This document shows positions 1 through 6,961 of a stretch of DNA of 10,956 nt, piece by piece (position 1 is the stretch's first letter; the number at the start of each line of letters is the position of its first letter). The notes beneath the pieces are model-generated. The model did not search any database. It was not told the DNA's origin and saw only the letters and a list, made by a program, of their open reading frames with translations. Origin of the DNA: JBLHKS01 sp047620505 (GTDB taxonomy: Bacteria > Verrucomicrobiota > Verrucomicrobiia > Verrucomicrobiales > DEV007); the NCBI GenBank assembly GCA_047620505.1, contig JBLHKS010000229.1, positions 1 to 10,956 on the forward strand, written 5' to 3'. The position numbers and the translations under genes were made by a program.

Positions 1-1128
1 ATTCGCGGCGGCGCCGAATGCCCGTGGACGGCGGATGTCGTCGGTCGATACTTTGCCGTTAACGATCCGACTGAAAAGACACCGAAGGGCGATCATCGCT
101 GGTATCTCATCACCAAGTTCATCGCCAACGACGACGGCACGAAGGACATCGAAATCGAGCGCTTCTGGTGGGGCGCGAAGAGCGCAGGCGCGCCCACGCT
201 TTACCGGCCCGAGAACTACACGTGGGACGGCCACGAAACGCCGCTCAGCTACATCATCGCGCCGGGCGCCTACGTGAACGACGTCTCCCGCGCTGTGCCC
301 GGCGGAGATCGTGGCGGACAACGCGTGTTAGGAATGTCGCCCCACTCCGCGCAGGAGACGGAGTTCGATTTCGCGCCCGGCGACAAAGTCGAGCAAGCGA
401 TCGGCCCCGACCCGTTCAAGCCGCAGGTTTTCCGCGCGTGGATGTGGGAAGACGTCCCCGGCCACTACCCGGCGGCGGTGTTCGATCTGGCGAACTACGG
501 CGCCGTTTCGCGATACTCGGTTGTCAGCATGCGAGGCGGTCCCGCGAATCTCGACGACCTTGACGCGCGTCACGAACCGCGCCCCGCGTGGGACAACATC
601 ATCGTCCAAGACAGCGCCGCGACGGTCGGCTTTAACCTGAAAGCTGATTTCGCGAACGCCGCGATTCTGTTTCATCAACCGAATCGCGAGCAGCCGATCA
701 AGTGGTTCTACGATCATCCCGAAGTTGAGGACGAGGACACCGGGAAGACCGGAATCACCAAAGCCGTCACCGCCGCGCCAACCGAGCCCAAAGTCGCGCA
801 GCTCACCGTGAGCCGCAACACTGGCGAGTTTCAATTCGAAGGCGGTGGGATTCAAGCCGGCGGCCCAGCTTCAGGCGTTACTGGCCTCTCCGCCGATGCG
901 ACACCCGCGCGAAATCTGCGCGGCAAAAACATCGCCGTCGAGGCTGGTCAGACGTCGGTCCAGATCCGATTCCTCCAACCGGAGACCAACGAGGACTACG
1001 CCGTTTTCGTTGAGCAATCATGGCTCACCAATCGCGCCATCACCGAGAAAACCGCCGAGGGTTTCACCGTCAAGTTCGCCGAACCCGCGCCAGCAGCTGC
1101 TGGATTGGATTGGATGCTGGTGAGATGA
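1..1128 (+). CDS. 3' part of a secreted-type protein of unknown function (5' end outside window)
   Basis: The reading frame is open from base 1 to the TGA at 1126-1128, giving at least 375 residues; a GTG at 274 is internal, not the start. The first residues already read as folded, aromatic-rich sequence (WYLITKF, RFWWGAK, LYRPENYTWDG), so the N-terminus lies upstream. The middle carries short beta-strand-like stretches of the kind seen in beta-helix proteins. The last ~75 residues (EDYAVFVEQSWLTN, then GFTVKF, ending LDWMLVR) resemble small beta-sandwich modules at the C-termini of secreted and tail-fibre-like proteins. There is no catalytic motif I can name. Codon use is GC-rich like the following operon, and 61 nt separate it from the next gene. 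A secreted location is inferred from composition only, since the signal region is not visible. The coding call is firm; the function is unknown. Confidence 0.8.
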   Translation: MRGGAECPWTADVVGRYFAVNDPTEKTPKGDHRWYLITKFIANDDGTKDIEIERFWWGAKSAGAPTLYRPENYTWDGHETPLSYIIAPGAYVNDVSRAVPGGDRGGQRVLGMSPHSAQETEFDFAPGDKVEQAIGPDPFKPQVFRAWMWEDVPGHYPAAVFDLANYGAVSRYSVVSMRGGPANLDDLDARHEPRPAWDNIIVQDSAATVGFNLKADFANAAILFHQPNREQPIKWFYDHPEVEDEDTGKTGITKAVTAAPTEPKVAQLTVSRNTGEFQFEGGGIQAGGPASGVTGLSADATPARNLRGKNIAVEAGQTSVQIRFLQPETNEDYAVFVEQSWLTNRAITEKTAEGFTVKFAEPAPAAAGLDWMLVR

Positions 1129-1144
1129 GCTCTTTATGGCGAAA

Positions 1145-1173
1145 TTGATGACTAGGCCGAACCGTGATTTACT
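1145..1173 (+). promoter_or_regulatory. Weak candidate sigma70-type promoter before the DUF1552 gene
   Basis: TTGATG (1145-1150) and TTTACT (1168-1173) lie 17 nt apart in the 61-nt gap before the DUF1552 start. Each matches 4 of 6 consensus bases. It would leave a leader of only about 10 nt, and no Shine-Dalgarno sequence precedes the ATG at 1190. This is weak evidence; the operon promoter could lie elsewhere. Confidence 0.25.
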
Positions 1174-1189
1174 CTGACCCACTCAAACT

Positions 1190-2455
1190 ATGAAGAACGT
1201 TTTCATTTCGACCCAACGCTCGATCGACCGCCGCCGCTTTCTTCGTGGCGCCGGAGTTTCGCTCGCCCTGCCGATGCTCGACGCAATGACGCCGGCGTTC
1301 GCGAAACCAGCACCTGCTGATTCCCAAACACCTCGCCGGATGCTCGCGATCGAGACGAACCAAGGCATCATGCCACAGTTTTTCTTTCCGGAGAAAGCGG
1401 GCGCGGACTACGAGCTGACGCCTTACCTCGAGCGCATCGCGGCCCATCGTGCGAACCTGACGGTGTTTTCCGGCGTCAGCCTGCCGGGCGTGGATGGGGC
1501 GCATGCCGCAGAGAAGTGTTTCCTCACGGGCACGCCGCACCCGGCGCGGGGCGGCTTTAAGAACGGGATTTCGCTGGATCAGCTTGCTGCGGAGCAGGTC
1601 GGGGCCGCAACGCGATATCCGTCGCTAACGCTGGCGATGAGCAATTCGAGCCCAACGCTGAGTTACACCCGCAGCGGCGCGCCGATTCCACCCGAAAAGA
1701 CACCGAGCAAGTTGTTTGCCAAGCTTTTCCTGCAAGGTAAGCCTGAGGAGATCGAGGCACAGGTCGATGCGATCCAGCAGGGACGCAGCACGCTCGATTT
1801 CGTCAGCGAACAGGCCAAGCTGCTGAATCAAAGTCTTTCCGCAGCCGACCGGGAGCGAATGGATCAATACCTCACTTCCGTCCGCGAACTGGAGCGGCGG
1901 ATGGAAGCAGCCGAGGATTGGCAGTACAAACCCAAGCCGAAAGTCGATCGCAAACCGCCGACGGACAACACGGATGCGAGGGAGTTCGTGAGCCGTTCAA
2001 AGACGCTGTTCGATCTCATCACGCTGGCGTTTGAAACCGATTCGACACGCGTGGTTTCGTTGTTCATCGACACGACGGTGATCCACAACCTGACGCATCA
2101 TGGTAACCGCGACGAGGCAATCGCGGAACTGAAAAATCACGAGTCAGGCCAATTTGACGCGCTCAACGATCTGCTGACCGGCCTGACAAACACGCCAGAA
2201 GACGGCCAGCAGCTGCTGGACCGGACGATGGTGCTTTACGGAACTTGTATGGGCAGCGCCAACTCGCACGCCAACACGAACTTGCCCGTGATCCTCGCCG
2301 GAGGCGGCTTCAAGCATGGTCAGCACCTCGCGTTCGACAAGGAGCGCAACTACCCGCTCAGCAACCTTTACCTTTCGATGCTCCATCGGCTGGGGATCGA
2401 GAGGGATGGGTTTTCGACCTCCAGCGGGACGATGCGGGGACTGGAACTCGCCTAG
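1190..2455 (+). CDS. DUF1552 family protein, Tat-exported
   Basis: A 421-residue protein with a twin-arginine leader: D-R-R-R-F-L-R-G at residues 13-20, then a hydrophobic stretch and an AFA-type cleavage site near residue 38. The body matches my knowledge of the DUF1552 family of planctomycetes and verrucomicrobia, including the ETNQGIMPQFFFPE segment, the TGTPHPA segment, a central charged helix (REFVSRSKTLFDLI) and the C-terminal NLPVILAGGGFKHGQHLAFD segment. Length and order are normal, so the gene looks intact. The biochemical function of the family is not established; it is almost always next to a DUF1592-type cytochrome-like gene, as here (15 nt downstream). The ATG at 1190 is chosen because it puts the RR motif at the usual distance from the N-terminus; no clear Shine-Dalgarno is present. 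It is the first gene of a three-gene operon. Confidence 0.93.
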   Translation: MKNVFISTQRSIDRRRFLRGAGVSLALPMLDAMTPAFAKPAPADSQTPRRMLAIETNQGIMPQFFFPEKAGADYELTPYLERIAAHRANLTVFSGVSLPGVDGAHAAEKCFLTGTPHPARGGFKNGISLDQLAAEQVGAATRYPSLTLAMSNSSPTLSYTRSGAPIPPEKTPSKLFAKLFLQGKPEEIEAQVDAIQQGRSTLDFVSEQAKLLNQSLSAADRERMDQYLTSVRELERRMEAAEDWQYKPKPKVDRKPPTDNTDAREFVSRSKTLFDLITLAFETDSTRVVSLFIDTTVIHNLTHHGNRDEAIAELKNHESGQFDALNDLLTGLTNTPEDGQQLLDRTMVLYGTCMGSANSHANTNLPVILAGGGFKHGQHLAFDKERNYPLSNLYLSMLHRLGIERDGFSTSSGTMRGLELA

Positions 2456-2470
2456 GAAATTTCACGTAAT

Positions 2471-5068
2471 ATGATGACGAGTTTCCATAACAACTCTGCG
2501 CTTCTGCGTCTCTGCGCGAGTCTTCTGCTGGCCGGTGTGGCGCATGCCGACGACGCCTTTTTCGAGCAACATTGCTTCGAGTGTCACGACGACGTCAGCG
2601 CGAAGGGCGACCTCGACCTCACGAGCCTGTCGCGTGACTTCGCCGACCCACGCTGGATCAGAATTCACGACCGCATCCAGTCCGGCGAAATGCCGCCCGC
2701 GAAAAAGCCACGCCCAGCAGCTGCTGACCGCGACCAGACCCTGACATGGCTCAAAAACGCCATCGTCGCCGCCGAGGAACCGCATCCAACGCCGGTCCGT
2801 CGCCTGACGCGAATCGAGTACGAAAACACCCTTCGCGATCTGTTCGACCTACCCGGATTGCTGCTCCGTGATCAACTTCCGGCAGACGGCAGCGCGCATG
2901 GGTTCGACAAAAACGCGGACGCCCTCAGCATCTCGCACGTCAACATGGCCAAGTACATGGAGGCGGCCGACTACGCGCTCGACTTCGCTATCGCCACCCA
3001 ACCCGAGCCGCCAAGTTCCCACGAGCACCGCCTCTCGCTCGCCAGCCAATACTACGTCCGGCTCCTCATCGCCAACAACGGCGGGGCGGTCTATCTGAAG
3101 GACAAAAAGCCTGACCCGAATTTTCCGCCCGTCATCCACGGAATTCAGCACGTCGACCAAGGCGCGCACGAGCGCTTGGGAATGTTCGAAACAGACAGCG
3201 CGGTGGGCGTCTTCCGGCACGAAGACGAGTCCTTCTTGCCGTGGACGCAGGGCTTCGCGGCGATCCATCCGGGGCGTTACCGGATTAAGGCTTCGCTTTG
3301 GAGTTACACTTGGGACAAGGGCGAGGTTAAACCCTCGCGCGGCGTCGAGGCGATGCGGCTCTCGGTCAAGCAGCTGCAGGGACGCGGTTTGGGTCAGGAT
3401 CATCCAAGTTATGTCATCGGTTATTTCGACGCGCCGTCGCTCGACGCACAAGAGCATGAGTTCGAGCAGTGGCTGAATCCCGGCGAATCCATTGGCTTCA
3501 ACGTCTCCTCGCTCGCCCCGGTCCACATCTATCATCAGTACAAACGCAACCTCATGTCCTTCACCGGCCCGGGGATCGCCTGCGACTGGATCGACATCGA
3601 AGGCCCGATTCATGACGTCTGGCCACCTCCCTCGCACCTGCTGCTCTTCGGCGATTTAAAGATGGTCGAGTTCGATCCAAAGTCCGAGGAAGCCACCTTT
3701 CCCAAGCGCGAAACGCCCAAGCAGATGATGTCCGGCGCGAAGAATCAGGCCGACCCGTTTCCCGGTCATTGGACCGTTCAAAGCGAAGACGTCACGGCCG
3801 ATGCCCGTCGTCTCCTCGCTTCGTTCCTGCCCAAACTGATGCGCCGTCCAGTCGAGCCGCGGATCGTCGACGCCTACGTCGGCCAAGTCGAAAACCGCCT
3901 CGCCGCTGGCGACAGCTTCGAGCTGGCGATGCGATGGGCCTACCGCGCCGCGCTGTGCTCGCCGCAGTTCCTCTTCCATGTCGAGCCGGACGCCAAACTC
4001 GACGACTTCGCGCTGGCGAACCGGTTGGCTTACTTTCTGTGGAATGCAACGCCGGACGAACGACTCACGCAGCTCGCCACGACCGGAGAAATCCGCAAGC
4101 CGGACGTTCTGCGCGGCGAAGTGGAGCGCCTGTTAGGCGATCCCAAGTCGCAACGCTTCATCGAAGATTTCTGCGGCCAATGGCTGCGTCTGCGCGAAAT
4201 CGCCGCGACCGATCCCGATCGCAATCTCTATCCCGAGTTCAGCACCTACCTTCAAAACTCGATGGTCATGGAGACCGAGGCTTACTTTCGCGAGTTGATC
4301 GACAAAGACCACGATGCCACTCATTTGATCGACTCCGACTTCGCGATGCTCAACGAAAAGCTCGCCCTTCACTACGGCATCGAAGGTGTCAGCGGCTCGC
4401 AGATCCGCCGGGTAGAACTCCCGCAGGATAGCCCGCGCGGTGGTTTCCTGACACAGGCCGCGATCCTGAAAATCACCGCCAACGGCACTACCACCTCGCC
4501 TGTCCCGCGCGGAGCCTTCGTGATGGAACGTTTGTTAGGCCAACCGATCCCTCCGCCACCGCCGAACGTCCCCGCGATCGAGCCCGATGTCCGTGGGGCG
4601 ACCACGATCCGCGAGCAACTCGACAAACACCGCGCCGATCCCAGTTGCGCCAGTTGCCACGCCAAACTCGACCCTCCCGGCTTCGCGCTGGAGAGCTTCG
4701 ATGTCATTGGTGGTTACCGCGATCGTTACCGCTCCGTCGGCGAGGGCGACAAGGCAGAGCCCGAGCGGCATCTCCTCGACCCGCACTTGCACGTCAGCTT
4801 CAAGCTTGGCCCTAACGTGGATCCGTCCTACGAATTGCCGGATGGTCACGAGTTCACCGACATCGTCCAGCTCCAGCAGCTGCTGACGCGGAATCCGGAC
4901 CTGCTCGCTGCGAACGTCGCCGAGCACCTTGCGATTTACGCAACCGCGCGCGACCTGACCTTCAGCGACCGCGACCGAATTGCCGCGATTGTCGCCAACG
5001 CTAAGCCGGGCGGAATTCGCTCCCTGATTCACGAACTCATCCAAAGCGAACTCTTTCAATCCCGATGA
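2471..5068 (+). CDS. Secreted DUF1587/DUF1595/DUF1592/DUF1588/DUF1585 protein with c-type haem motifs
   Basis: 865 residues. A signal peptide occupies about residues 1-27 (LLRLCASLLLAGVAHA). A cytochrome-c-like N-terminal domain (PSCyt type) follows, with C35-F-E-C38-H39. A DUF1587 region starts near residue 110 (RRLTRIEYENTLRDLF). Residues ~185-385 look like a beta-sandwich insert with carbohydrate-binding-module character. DUF1595 is at ~443-505, DUF1592 at ~513-637 and DUF1588 at ~640-755, which contains a second haem-type motif C726-A-S-C729-H730 followed by KLDPPGFALE. DUF1585 closes the protein at ~785-863. This is the canonical domain order for the family, with nothing missing. A role as a periplasmic or surface redox protein partnered with the DUF1552 protein is inference; no substrate is known. 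It starts 15 nt after the upstream stop. AGGAA lies near 2456, rather far from the ATG at 2471, and the second codon is also ATG. Its TGA overlaps the next start (ATGA). Confidence 0.94.
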   Translation: MMTSFHNNSALLRLCASLLLAGVAHADDAFFEQHCFECHDDVSAKGDLDLTSLSRDFADPRWIRIHDRIQSGEMPPAKKPRPAAADRDQTLTWLKNAIVAAEEPHPTPVRRLTRIEYENTLRDLFDLPGLLLRDQLPADGSAHGFDKNADALSISHVNMAKYMEAADYALDFAIATQPEPPSSHEHRLSLASQYYVRLLIANNGGAVYLKDKKPDPNFPPVIHGIQHVDQGAHERLGMFETDSAVGVFRHEDESFLPWTQGFAAIHPGRYRIKASLWSYTWDKGEVKPSRGVEAMRLSVKQLQGRGLGQDHPSYVIGYFDAPSLDAQEHEFEQWLNPGESIGFNVSSLAPVHIYHQYKRNLMSFTGPGIACDWIDIEGPIHDVWPPPSHLLLFGDLKMVEFDPKSEEATFPKRETPKQMMSGAKNQADPFPGHWTVQSEDVTADARRLLASFLPKLMRRPVEPRIVDAYVGQVENRLAAGDSFELAMRWAYRAALCSPQFLFHVEPDAKLDDFALANRLAYFLWNATPDERLTQLATTGEIRKPDVLRGEVERLLGDPKSQRFIEDFCGQWLRLREIAATDPDRNLYPEFSTYLQNSMVMETEAYFRELIDKDHDATHLIDSDFAMLNEKLALHYGIEGVSGSQIRRVELPQDSPRGGFLTQAAILKITANGTTTSPVPRGAFVMERLLGQPIPPPPPNVPAIEPDVRGATTIREQLDKHRADPSCASCHAKLDPPGFALESFDVIGGYRDRYRSVGEGDKAEPERHLLDPHLHVSFKLGPNVDPSYELPDGHEFTDIVQLQQLLTRNPDLLAANVAEHLAIYATARDLTFSDRDRIAAIVANAKPGGIRSLIHELIQSELFQSR

Positions 5069-6048
5069 AACCGCTGACCACCATCCTTATCCTTTTTGTG
5101 AGCCTGTCGGCGATTCGCGCCGAGGAGAACGAACAAACCTTCCGCGTTGCCGGACTGTTTCAGCCGGATCAAGTCGAGCCGCTTCGCAAGGTCTTCGGGG
5201 AGCTTGAGGACCTCGATCTCGTCGACGTGAATTACGAGCGCGGCGAGGCCACGATTCGCTTCGGCGAACGCTTCGTGGCTGGCGGAGATGCTGAGAAACA
5301 ACGCGCCGCGATCTCCCAGCAGCTGCGGGGCGCGACCCGTGGGGTCTTCGACGTGCAGCCTGCCGTCGCGACTCCGCGCGAGCAGCTTAAGGAGATCGTG
5401 ATCCCGGTCGCTGGTCTGGATTGCAAAGGCTGCTCCTACGGCGCCTACCTTGCCGTCGATCAGCTCGAAGGCGTTGCGCGGGCGACGGCGGATTTCGGCG
5501 AAGGCCGGGTGACCGCGTGGATCGATCCTGACAAGATCACCATCGCCGAGTTAGAAGTCGCGCTAGCAAAGAAGCAGATCGGAATGAACTACCGGATCGA
5601 CGAACCCGGCCTCGTTCCGGCAGGCGAGATGAGCATCGTGCGTGTCAGCAGCGACGATCCGGGCCACGAAGGAAACGCCGCCCACGCCATCGACGGCGAT
5701 CAGCAAACGATCTGGCATACGCGTTTTGCCGGTGAAGTCGCGGAGCCGCCGCACGAGTTGGTCATTGACCTCGGCAAGACGCGAACGATCGCCGGATTCC
5801 GCTACCTCGCGCGCCAGAAGGGCGACGTCGGGCAATTCGCCGAGACCGAGTTTTACGTCAGCGACGACGCCGAGTCATTCGGGAACGAGCCCACGCTCAA
5901 GACGACGTTTCAGCCCGTCAAATCCGCCCAATCGGCCAATTGCGCGAAACCGGTTTCGGGGCGTTATGTGTTGGTTCGGGTCGTGTCCGAGATCAACGAG
6001 AAGCCGAATGCGACAGCGGCGGAAATTGGCGTGATCGAAGCGAAGTGA
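5065..6048 (+). CDS. Secreted HMA-like / discoidin (F5/8 type C) fusion protein
   Basis: 327 residues. The signal peptide is at about 1-19 (ILILFVSLSAIRA). Residues ~25-100 have a beta-alpha-beta pattern like a heavy-metal-associated (HMA) fold but no CxxC. Residues ~110-178 form a second HMA-like unit, with G-L-D-C120-K-G-C123 at the expected metal loop, LEGV and then a strand typical of HMA proteins. Residues ~189-326 resemble a discoidin/F5-8C domain: HAIDGDQQTIWHT, then LVIDLG, then an FxYxxR-type strand and FYVSDD. HMA domains bind or transfer soft metals and discoidin domains bind glycans or surfaces, but the substrates here are unknown. The start overlaps the preceding stop (ATGA at 5065-5068), so the two are probably translationally coupled and the proteins may act together outside the cytoplasm. 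The gene looks intact. The pairing of these two fold types in one exported protein is unusual. Confidence 0.85.
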   Translation: MKPLTTILILFVSLSAIRAEENEQTFRVAGLFQPDQVEPLRKVFGELEDLDLVDVNYERGEATIRFGERFVAGGDAEKQRAAISQQLRGATRGVFDVQPAVATPREQLKEIVIPVAGLDCKGCSYGAYLAVDQLEGVARATADFGEGRVTAWIDPDKITIAELEVALAKKQIGMNYRIDEPGLVPAGEMSIVRVSSDDPGHEGNAAHAIDGDQQTIWHTRFAGEVAEPPHELVIDLGKTRTIAGFRYLARQKGDVGQFAETEFYVSDDAESFGNEPTLKTTFQPVKSAQSANCAKPVSGRYVLVRVVSEINEKPNATAAEIGVIEAK

Positions 6049-6113
6049 GGGTGGATTCGCCATTTCTCGCCTTACTGTGTTTGGGGATGCCGTCGAACTG
6101 ACGCGCTGCCCGC

Positions 6114-6704
6114 TCAAGCAGTCGCCAAAAGAGGCTCAAGCAACAGCTCCACCTTTTTGACAGAAAATCCCGCGCGCTGAACCTCCGAAACGGCGGTCTT
6201 GACCGCGTCTTCCAAACTACTCGCCTCGCGGCAGAAAGTGAGTTCGGCCACGCCACAGCTTGTGGCTAGCGTGGCGTCCTGAATCACGCCATAGAGCTGA
6301 TCCGCGTCACTGTCGCTCGGATCGTTTCCAAGAACGAGAGTGAACTCGTGAGCCTTCGTGCATTCGGCAGCGAGTTCTTCGATCCGTTGTTCATCCTGCG
6401 CGTTGGCCCGCAATACCCGGAAGAACGCGGGCAATTTCGTCAGCAGTTGCTTGTTCTCGATCATATCGCGAGGCAACTCCATTCGCGCCACCGCAGCGGC
6501 GTCGAGAAACTCATGACGGTCGTCGCCCGTCAGTTCAAAAAAATCGCCCCAGCGTTCGATGGTATCCGCATCCTTAGGCGGCGGATTGAGACCGCGCTCG
6601 ATCTTGCTCCAATTACTCGGATCAAGGCCTAGCTGCTGGCAAAACTGCCTCAGCGTCAGACGTTTCATGATGCGGAGGTCTTTGATGAGTTCACCGAAGG
6701 TCAT
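6114..6704 (-). CDS. XRE-family HTH regulator with a second C-terminal domain
   Basis: 196 residues. Residues ~4-60 form a classic Cro/C1-type helix-turn-helix (FGELIKDLR start, then L-T-L-R-Q-F-C-Q-Q-L-G-L-D-P-S-N-W-S-K-I-E-R-G). Residues ~77-112 (ELPRDMIEN, KLPAFFRVLRA) match the tail usual for antitoxin-like XRE proteins, which normally stop about there. Here the frame continues into residues ~117-190 (EFTLVLG, DADQLYG, FCREASSLEDAV, SEVQRAGF, VKKVEL). I recognise this as resembling a small domain usually encoded as a separate ~100-residue protein in toxin-antitoxin-like loci (pattern DxDxLyexgcDDa...FxReAxSlexAv). The ATG at 6704 fits the start of the HTH; no Shine-Dalgarno is visible. 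It lies on the same strand as the TIR gene, 257 nt downstream of it, but has its own promoter with palindromic sites, which suggests autorepression. It is convergent with the operon to the left (65 nt apart). The partner toxin, if any, is not visible. Confidence 0.85.
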   Translation of the reverse strand: MTFGELIKDLRIMKRLTLRQFCQQLGLDPSNWSKIERGLNPPPKDADTIERWGDFFELTGDDRHEFLDAAAVARMELPRDMIENKQLLTKLPAFFRVLRANAQDEQRIEELAAECTKAHEFTLVLGNDPSDSDADQLYGVIQDATLATSCGVAELTFCREASSLEDAVKTAVSEVQRAGFSVKKVELLLEPLLATA

Positions 6705-6742
6705 GGGATCAGGGATGCGAGCGTTGAGTAGTGGCAGAAAAA

Positions 6743-6786
6743 TGTGGTCCGATAATTACCACATTTGTGGTTCCATCTCAACCACA
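6743..6786 (-). promoter_or_regulatory. Tandem palindromic operator (TGTGGT-N9-ACCACA, two copies) upstream of the XRE gene
   Basis: Read on the + strand, TGTGGT (6743-6748) and ACCACA (6758-6763) form one inverted repeat with a 9-nt spacer. TGTGGT (6766-6771) and ACCACA (6781-6786) form a second with exactly the same spacing, 23 nt further on (about two helical turns). The inner half-sites also form a compact palindrome ACCACA-TT-TGTGGT. The first repeat can be extended to 9-bp arms (6740-6748 and 6758-6766). It ends 38 nt before the XRE start. The position and symmetry are those expected for two dimers of an XRE repressor binding side by side. That the downstream XRE protein is the ligand is inference. 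Confidence 0.7.
6752..6781 (-). promoter_or_regulatory. Candidate sigma70 promoter of the XRE gene, embedded in the operator
   Basis: On the minus strand TTGAGA (6776-6781; 5 of 6 to TTGACA) is followed by an 18-nt spacer and AATTAT (6752-6757; 4 of 6 to TATAAT), placing the start of transcription near 6744 and giving a leader of about 40 nt. The central palindrome lies in the spacer and the two N9 spacers of the operator contain the -10 and most of the -35, so a bound repressor would occlude RNA polymerase. A perfect TTGACA at 6803-6808 lies further upstream but has no good -10 partner. Confidence 0.5.
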
Positions 6787-6939
6787 CGCTTCCGGATTAG
6801 CGTGTCAAGAGGGCGGCTTTACGCGTTCGCCGAGAAGTCGGCAGCGCGGGACTACCTCACATCCCCTGTTGCATCAATGAGCCTTGACGATTGATTGCCG
6901 ATCATTGAAACGGCGGTTCGCACTTCGCTATTAGCAGCT

Positions 6940-6957
6940 CCCCCAAAATGTCGGGGG
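6940..6957 (-). terminator. Weak hairpin just after the TIR gene stop
   Basis: Five C and five G residues (6940-6944 and 6953-6957) can pair around an 8-nt loop, immediately downstream of the TIR stop at 6962 on the minus strand. The stem is all GC but short, and no T-run follows, so it is a poor intrinsic terminator. It could still separate the TIR and XRE transcription units. Confidence 0.2.
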
Positions 6958-6961
6958 TAGG

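Noticed and set aside
274..1128. A gene starting at the internal GTG 274
   Set aside because: The same frame is open and coding-like from base 1, so the GTG is internal and the gene is truncated by the window edge.
6044..6076. Terminator between the convergent genes (AGTGAGG / CCTTACT pairing)
   Set aside because: The stem is only 7 bp with one G-T wobble around a 19-nt loop and has no T-run; too weak to call.
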